A stretch of DNA of 64,000 nucleotides from Pseudomonas psychrophila HA-4 (GTDB lineage: Bacteria; Pseudomonadota; Gammaproteobacteria; Pseudomonadales; Pseudomonadaceae): assembly GCF_000282975.1 (NCBI RefSeq), contig NZ_ALJC01000117.1, positions 16,186-80,185 on the forward strand, written 5' to 3'. Below the pieces are notes generated by a model. It ran no database searches, was not told the DNA's origin, and saw only the letters and a list, made by a program, of their open reading frames with translations. Shown here piece after piece: positions 59,894-64,000 of this stretch. The translations under genes were made by a program, and so were the position numbers. Within the stretch, counting starts at the first letter, position 1; every line of letters starts with the position of its first letter.

Positions 59894-60739
59894 TTACGCG
59901 GTTTCTATTGTCGGAAAACTTTTAACCAACTCATCCAACGACTTAAGCTGAGCCAAGAAAGGCTCCAGCTTATCCAGACGCAAGGCACAAGGGCCGTCGC
60001 ATTTGGCATTGTCCGGATCCGGGTGCGCTTCAAGGAACAAACCGGCCAGGCTTTGGCTGATGCCAGCCTTGGCCAGATCCGTCACTTGGGCACGACGACC
60101 ACCGGCCGAATCGGCACGACCACCGGGCATTTGCAGCGCGTGAGTCACGTCGAAAAATACCGGGTATTCAAATTGCTTCATGATGCCGAAGCCCAGCATG
60201 TCGACTACAAGGTTGTTGTAGCCAAAGCTGGAACCACGCTCACAGAGGATCAACTGATCATTGCCCGCTTCTTCGCATTTGCTCAGGATGTGTTTCATTT
60301 CCTGGGGTGCGAGGAATTGGGCTTTTTTGATGTTGATCACAGCACCAGTCTTGGCCATGGCCACTACCAGGTCGGTCTGACGCGACAAAAAAGCCGGCAG
60401 TTGAATGATGTCGCAGACTTCTGCGACCACGGCTGCTTGCGCGGGCTCGTGGACGTCGGTAATCACCGGTACACCAAAAGCTTGCTTGATGTCTTGGAAA
60501 ATCCGCATGCCCTCTTCGAGGCCTGGGCCACGGTAAGAGCTGACAGATGAACGGTTGGCCTTGTCGAAACTAGCCTTAAAGACGTAAGGAATACCGAGCT
60601 TTTCAGTAACACGTACGTACTCTTCGCACACCTGCATGGCCATATCACGGCTTTCGAGCACGTTCATGCCACCGAACAAGACCATTGGCTTGTCGTTGGC
60701 AATTTCGATATTGCCTACACGGATAATCTTTTGCGCCAT
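59894..60739 (-). CDS. kdsA: 3-deoxy-D-manno-octulosonate 8-phosphate synthase
   Basis: A 281-residue enzyme condensing arabinose 5-phosphate with phosphoenolpyruvate for LPS core synthesis. Family segments are GGMNVLESRDMAMQVCEEYV, FKASFDKANRSSVSSYRGPG, LPAFLSRQTDLVVAMA and CERGSSFGYNNLVVDM. ATG 60739 lies five bases after the pyrG stop, so both are in one operon with eno downstream. Confidence 0.97.
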   Translation of the reverse strand: MAQKIIRVGNIEIANDKPMVLFGGMNVLESRDMAMQVCEEYVRVTEKLGIPYVFKASFDKANRSSVSSYRGPGLEEGMRIFQDIKQAFGVPVITDVHEPAQAAVVAEVCDIIQLPAFLSRQTDLVVAMAKTGAVINIKKAQFLAPQEMKHILSKCEEAGNDQLILCERGSSFGYNNLVVDMLGFGIMKQFEYPVFFDVTHALQMPGGRADSAGGRRAQVTDLAKAGISQSLAGLFLEAHPDPDNAKCDGPCALRLDKLEPFLAQLKSLDELVKSFPTIETA

Positions 60740-60744
60740 GCTGT

Positions 60745-62376
60745 TTATGCCTTCTTCTCGTGTTGCGCCAGTGCCGCTTTGACGAAACCGGTGAACAGTG
60801 GATGACCATCACGTGGAGTCGAGGTGAACTCCGGGTGGAACTGGCAAGCAACGAACCAAGGATGATCCGGCGCTTCAACCACTTCTACCAGCGCGCCGTC
60901 ACCGGAACGACCGGTCACTTTCAGGCCCGCTTCGATCAGTTGCGGCAGCAGGTTGTTGTTCACTTCATAGCGATGACGGTGACGCTCAACAATGACGTCT
61001 TTGGCATAGCAATCGTGAACCAGGGAACCGGCTTCAAGCTGACAATCCTGCGCACCCAGACGCATGGTGCCGCCCAGATCCGAGGTTTCTGTACGGGTTT
61101 CGACTGCACCGGTGGCGTCTTCCCACTCAGTGATCAGGCCCACAACCGGGTGGCCGCTGCTGCGATCGAACTCGGTGGAGTTAGCGTCTTTCCAGCCCAG
61201 CACGTTACGTGCGAACTCGATCACCGCCACTTGCATGCCCAGGCAGATACCCAAGTAAGGCACTTTGTTTTCGCGTGCATATTGAACTGCGGTGATTTTG
61301 CCTTCTACGCCGCGCAGACCGAAGCCGCCCGGAACCAGAATGGCATCAGCGCCTTCAAGCAATTCAGTGCCTTTGTTTTCGATGTCTTCCGAATCGATAT
61401 AACGCAGGTTGACCTTGGTACGGTTGGAAATACCAGCGTGGCTCATCGCTTCGATCAGCGACTTGTACGCATCCAACAGCTCCATGTACTTGCCAACCAT
61501 GGCGATGGTGACTTCGTGCTCCGGGTTGAGCTTGGCGTCGACCACTTTGTCCCATTCGGACAGGTCGGCGCTGTTGCATTGCAACCCAAAACGCTCAACG
61601 ACGAAATCATCCAGACCCTGAGCGTGCAGCATGCCCGGGATCTTATAGATGGTGTCGGCGTCTTCCAGCGAAATCACTGCACGCTCTTCAACGTTCGTGA
61701 ACAGCGCGATCTTGCGACGCGAGGAAACATCAACGTGGTGATCGGAACGGCAGATCAGAACGTCTGGCTGCAGGCCGATGGAGCGCAATTCTTTAACCGA
61801 GTGTTGCGTTGGTTTGGTTTTCGTTTCGCCAGCAGTGGCGATGTACGGAACCAGAGTCAGGTGCATCAGCATGGCGCGTTTGGCGCCCACTTCGATGCGC
61901 AACTGACGGATAGCCTCGAGGAACGGTTGGGACTCAATGTCACCCACAGTGCCGCCAATCTCAACCATCGCTACGTCGGCATCGCCGGCGCCCTTGATGA
62001 TCCGACGTTTGATTTCGTCGGTGATGTGCGGAATCACCTGGATGGTTGCACCCAGGTAATCACCACGGCGCTCCTTGCGCAGGACGTGTTCGTAAACGCG
62101 GCCCGTGGTGAAGTTGTTGTTCTGGGTCATGGTCGTGCGGATAAACCGCTCGTAGTGACCCAAGTCCAGGTCGGTCTCGGCGCCGTCGTGAGTGACGAAC
62201 ACTTCACCGTGCTGGAACGGGCTCATGGTGCCCGGATCAACGTTGATGTAGGGGTCCAGCTTCAGCATGGTGACCTTAAGTCCCCGCGCCTCCAGGATGG
62301 CTGCCAATGAAGCCGAGGCAATGCCTTTCCCCAATGAAGAAACAACACCGCCCGTGACGAAGATGTAGCGCGTCAT
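60745..62376 (-). CDS. pyrG: CTP synthase
   Basis: A 543-residue amidotransferase making CTP from UTP and glutamine. The synthase domain opens MTRYIFVTGGVVSSLGKGIA and carries LDPYINVDPGTMSPFQHGEV. The glutaminase domain holds the catalytic Cys in YLGICLGMQ, with His-Pro-Glu in FHPEF near the C-terminus. The opposite strand contains a 516-codon open shadow frame. It is first in pyrG-kdsA-eno. Confidence 0.98.
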   Translation of the reverse strand: MTRYIFVTGGVVSSLGKGIASASLAAILEARGLKVTMLKLDPYINVDPGTMSPFQHGEVFVTHDGAETDLDLGHYERFIRTTMTQNNNFTTGRVYEHVLRKERRGDYLGATIQVIPHITDEIKRRIIKGAGDADVAMVEIGGTVGDIESQPFLEAIRQLRIEVGAKRAMLMHLTLVPYIATAGETKTKPTQHSVKELRSIGLQPDVLICRSDHHVDVSSRRKIALFTNVEERAVISLEDADTIYKIPGMLHAQGLDDFVVERFGLQCNSADLSEWDKVVDAKLNPEHEVTIAMVGKYMELLDAYKSLIEAMSHAGISNRTKVNLRYIDSEDIENKGTELLEGADAILVPGGFGLRGVEGKITAVQYARENKVPYLGICLGMQVAVIEFARNVLGWKDANSTEFDRSSGHPVVGLITEWEDATGAVETRTETSDLGGTMRLGAQDCQLEAGSLVHDCYAKDVIVERHRHRYEVNNNLLPQLIEAGLKVTGRSGDGALVEVVEAPDHPWFVACQFHPEFTSTPRDGHPLFTGFVKAALAQHEKKA

Positions 62377-62648
62377 GAAAAACCCTAGAAGTCTGCGTTA
62401 AAGCGGTCAGAGCCGCCGGGGAGAGCGAAGGAAGGCCGAAGCCCCCAATCACCAGCATTAGTCACAGTGCACCTTTCGAAAAACTGCTGCATTGAAACAG
62501 ACCGAAGGAAACCAACGGTTCGATACAAGCCACACATTTTTTTAAAATCGCCCAGCAAAGACTGCTTGGTAATCGGCAACATCTGCAATTCTGGTGAATC
62601 TACAGAAGTTGTATCAAGAAGGGAGCGTAGTCTACCGGAAAGCCCCTT

Positions 62649-63965
62649 TCAGCTCAAACCTTGATCTCGCGAAGTTGGCAACCACTGCAATTGCCAACGC
62701 CCACGGGGGTCGCGGTCCAGTCCATTGAGGTTTGCCACCGCCAATAACTGCTCACTGCACACCAACAGCGGCAATCTGCCACGCACGAAGACGGGCACCC
62801 CCCGTTCGTTAAGCAAGCGTTTGAGATCACGATGACCACGCTGTGCCACCTCCATCACCTCGCCTCCTTTACGATAGCTCACGCGCAGGGGGCCATCGGG
62901 AATATCTCCCAGTAAACGTAACCAACCATTACCCGGCAGTTGCAATGGCAAATCCGGACGCTCCCACAGTAAGGGCGCAACAGGCTGACGCAACCAGTCA
63001 CCCCATAGCCACCAGATACGGCCACCTGCACGATGCAATTCGCCCTCGGCTAATTTCCAGACCGGCTGTGCATCATCACGGGCATCACGCAGGGCATTCC
63101 AGCCCGCCCAATGGTCGGTGTCTGGAAGACGACTGAAGGCTGCCAGCCAATACCGCAAGGCATTGCGTTGACGCGCCGCAGAAAGCCCAGCGATCGGGGC
63201 AAGCTCCAAAGAAGGCAACCCAAGCCAGGAAAGCTCAGAATATGAGTTGCCCCCAGCCAGATCTTGTTGCGCCAACTCATCAAGTAAACCTTGCGCCTCA
63301 GCACAATGCGCCGCGCTACGTGCCATGCTCGCAGTCGCTTGCGGCCAGCGATTGGTCAGCGCTGGAAAGATTTCATGGCGCAAATAGTTACGCGAAAAAT
63401 CTGTCTGCGTGTTGGATGGATCTTCAACCCAGGTCAATGCATTTGCGCGTGCATACGCCTCAAGCTCAGCCCGAGAAACGTCCAGCAAGGGACGACACAG
63501 ATGCCCCTCGCCTAACGTTCGCTGATGCGGCATGCCCGCCAGACCGCTGACCCCAGCTCCACGCAGCAGGCGAAACAGCAAGGTTTCTGCCTGATCGTCG
63601 CGGTGCTGGCCCGTGAGTAGCACTTCTTGCGCCTGAGTGACCGCGACGAACGCCTGGTAGCGCGCATCCCGTGCGGCACCCTCAAGGCTTGCGCCTGCCC
63701 GCACCTGAACATGAAACACCTGCAACGGGACGCTCAGCGCATCACAGAGCGCCTGGCAATGGGCCGGCCACGCGTCAGCAACCGCCTGTAGGCCATGATG
63801 CACATGCACAGCGGTCAGCGGAGGAAGCGAGTGGGTTTGGCGAAGTTGTACGAGAAGGTGCAGCAGGACGGTTGAATCAAGTCCACCGGAAAGGGCGACG
63901 TGCCAAGCCTTGGCGTTGCGCCAGGGTTTTAAAGCTTGAAGAAGCTGGATTGAGAGGTTGGGCAT
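62649..63965 (-). CDS. tilS: tRNA(Ile)-lysidine synthase
   Basis: A 438-residue ATP-dependent enzyme changing C34 of the CAU tRNA-Ile to lysidine. The PP-loop motif is ALSGGLDSTVLLHLL. TGQHRDDQAETLLFRLLRG and EDPSNTQTDFSRNYLRHEIF are typical. The C-terminal TilS domain ends near RGRWQLQWLP. ATG 63965 is the likely start, close to the right edge of the window; an upstream in-frame start beyond it is unlikely. The 272-bp gap to pyrG (62377-62648) shows no gene or clear terminator. Confidence 0.93.
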   Translation of the reverse strand: MPNLSIQLLQALKPWRNAKAWHVALSGGLDSTVLLHLLVQLRQTHSLPPLTAVHVHHGLQAVADAWPAHCQALCDALSVPLQVFHVQVRAGASLEGAARDARYQAFVAVTQAQEVLLTGQHRDDQAETLLFRLLRGAGVSGLAGMPHQRTLGEGHLCRPLLDVSRAELEAYARANALTWVEDPSNTQTDFSRNYLRHEIFPALTNRWPQATASMARSAAHCAEAQGLLDELAQQDLAGGNSYSELSWLGLPSLELAPIAGLSAARQRNALRYWLAAFSRLPDTDHWAGWNALRDARDDAQPVWKLAEGELHRAGGRIWWLWGDWLRQPVAPLLWERPDLPLQLPGNGWLRLLGDIPDGPLRVSYRKGGEVMEVAQRGHRDLKRLLNERGVPVFVRGRLPLLVCSEQLLAVANLNGLDRDPRGRWQLQWLPTSRDQGLS

Positions 63966-64000
63966 CACAAGCACCGTCAAGATCAAAAGCCCCCCCACCC

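Noticed and set aside
58498..59925. 475-codon plus-strand open frame opposite eno
   Set aside because: It is a codon-bias shadow of enolase, which is unmistakable on the minus strand; the product matches no family.
60760..62310. 516-codon plus-strand open frame opposite pyrG
   Set aside because: It is a shadow of CTP synthase; there is no ribosome-binding site or recognisable domain.

Overview
The window is chromosomal DNA of a Pseudomonas, most likely the P. fluorescens group in the broad sense. The support is the gene order: GcsR next to a gcv operon, algU-mucA-mucB-mucD without mucC, the tct cluster, olsBA, rpoS-nlpD-pcm-surE-truD-ispF and ispD-ftsB-eno-kdsA-pyrG-tilS. Other support is an RsmZ-type RNA beside rpoS, PhaG, XenB, and many REP elements with cores like GTAGGAGCGAGC. 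Gene names rest on remembered family sequences and neighbourhood, not on database searches.

Layout. 1-1092: end of the arginine deiminase operon (arcC) and a DUF5064-type gene. 1245-8913: enhancer-binding regulator gcsR and the glycine/serine catabolic operon gcvH-gcvP-sdaA-gcvT, with a visible sigma-54 promoter. 9375-10171: cold-shock protein and an RDD membrane protein. 10311-14091 (minus): envelope-stress operon algU-mucA-mucB-mucD. 14611-18820: nadB, ygfX-sdhE, ygfZ and an HDOD protein. 18833-25392: tctDE two-component system diverging from the tctCBA tricarboxylate transporter and an AbrB-type membrane protein; the opdH porin usually found here seems reduced to a relic. 25393-28152: the main accessory patch, holding a short LuxR-type protein, a holin, a CI-type repressor, an Ogr-type activator, two unknown proteins and a miniature transposable element. 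28223-31704: ung, a lipoprotein, a CWC-type protein, rsuA, phaG and tRNA-Gly(CCC).

31861-35952 (minus): amino-acid ABC transporter with a 2-oxoglutarate/Fe(II) oxygenase. 36223-38901 (minus): metal (probably zinc) ABC transporter behind a Zur-like box, with a 46-residue membrane protein encoded first. 39025-45549: GGDEF protein, LysE exporter, phospholipase-D-type cardiolipin synthase, YceI protein, ornithine-lipid genes olsBA, acpH. 45720-48268: ArsR-type repressor with an operator array, MFS exporter and xenB. 48404-54115 (minus): rsmZ (with a GacA site upstream), rpoS, nlpD, pcm, surE, truD, ispF. 54230-57287: glutathione-dependent formaldehyde detoxification (fghA, adhC, LysR regulator). 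57301-63965 (minus): ispD, ftsB, eno, kdsA, pyrG, tilS.

Most of the window is core genome. The candidates for something less described are the CI/Ogr/holin island, two miniature inverted-repeat elements (28004-28150 and 54169-54232), a REP hairpin nested in the apparent rpoS terminator, the small protein heading the zinc operon, a terminator-like hairpin directly against the ispF start codon, and 11-bp direct repeats upstream of tctD.
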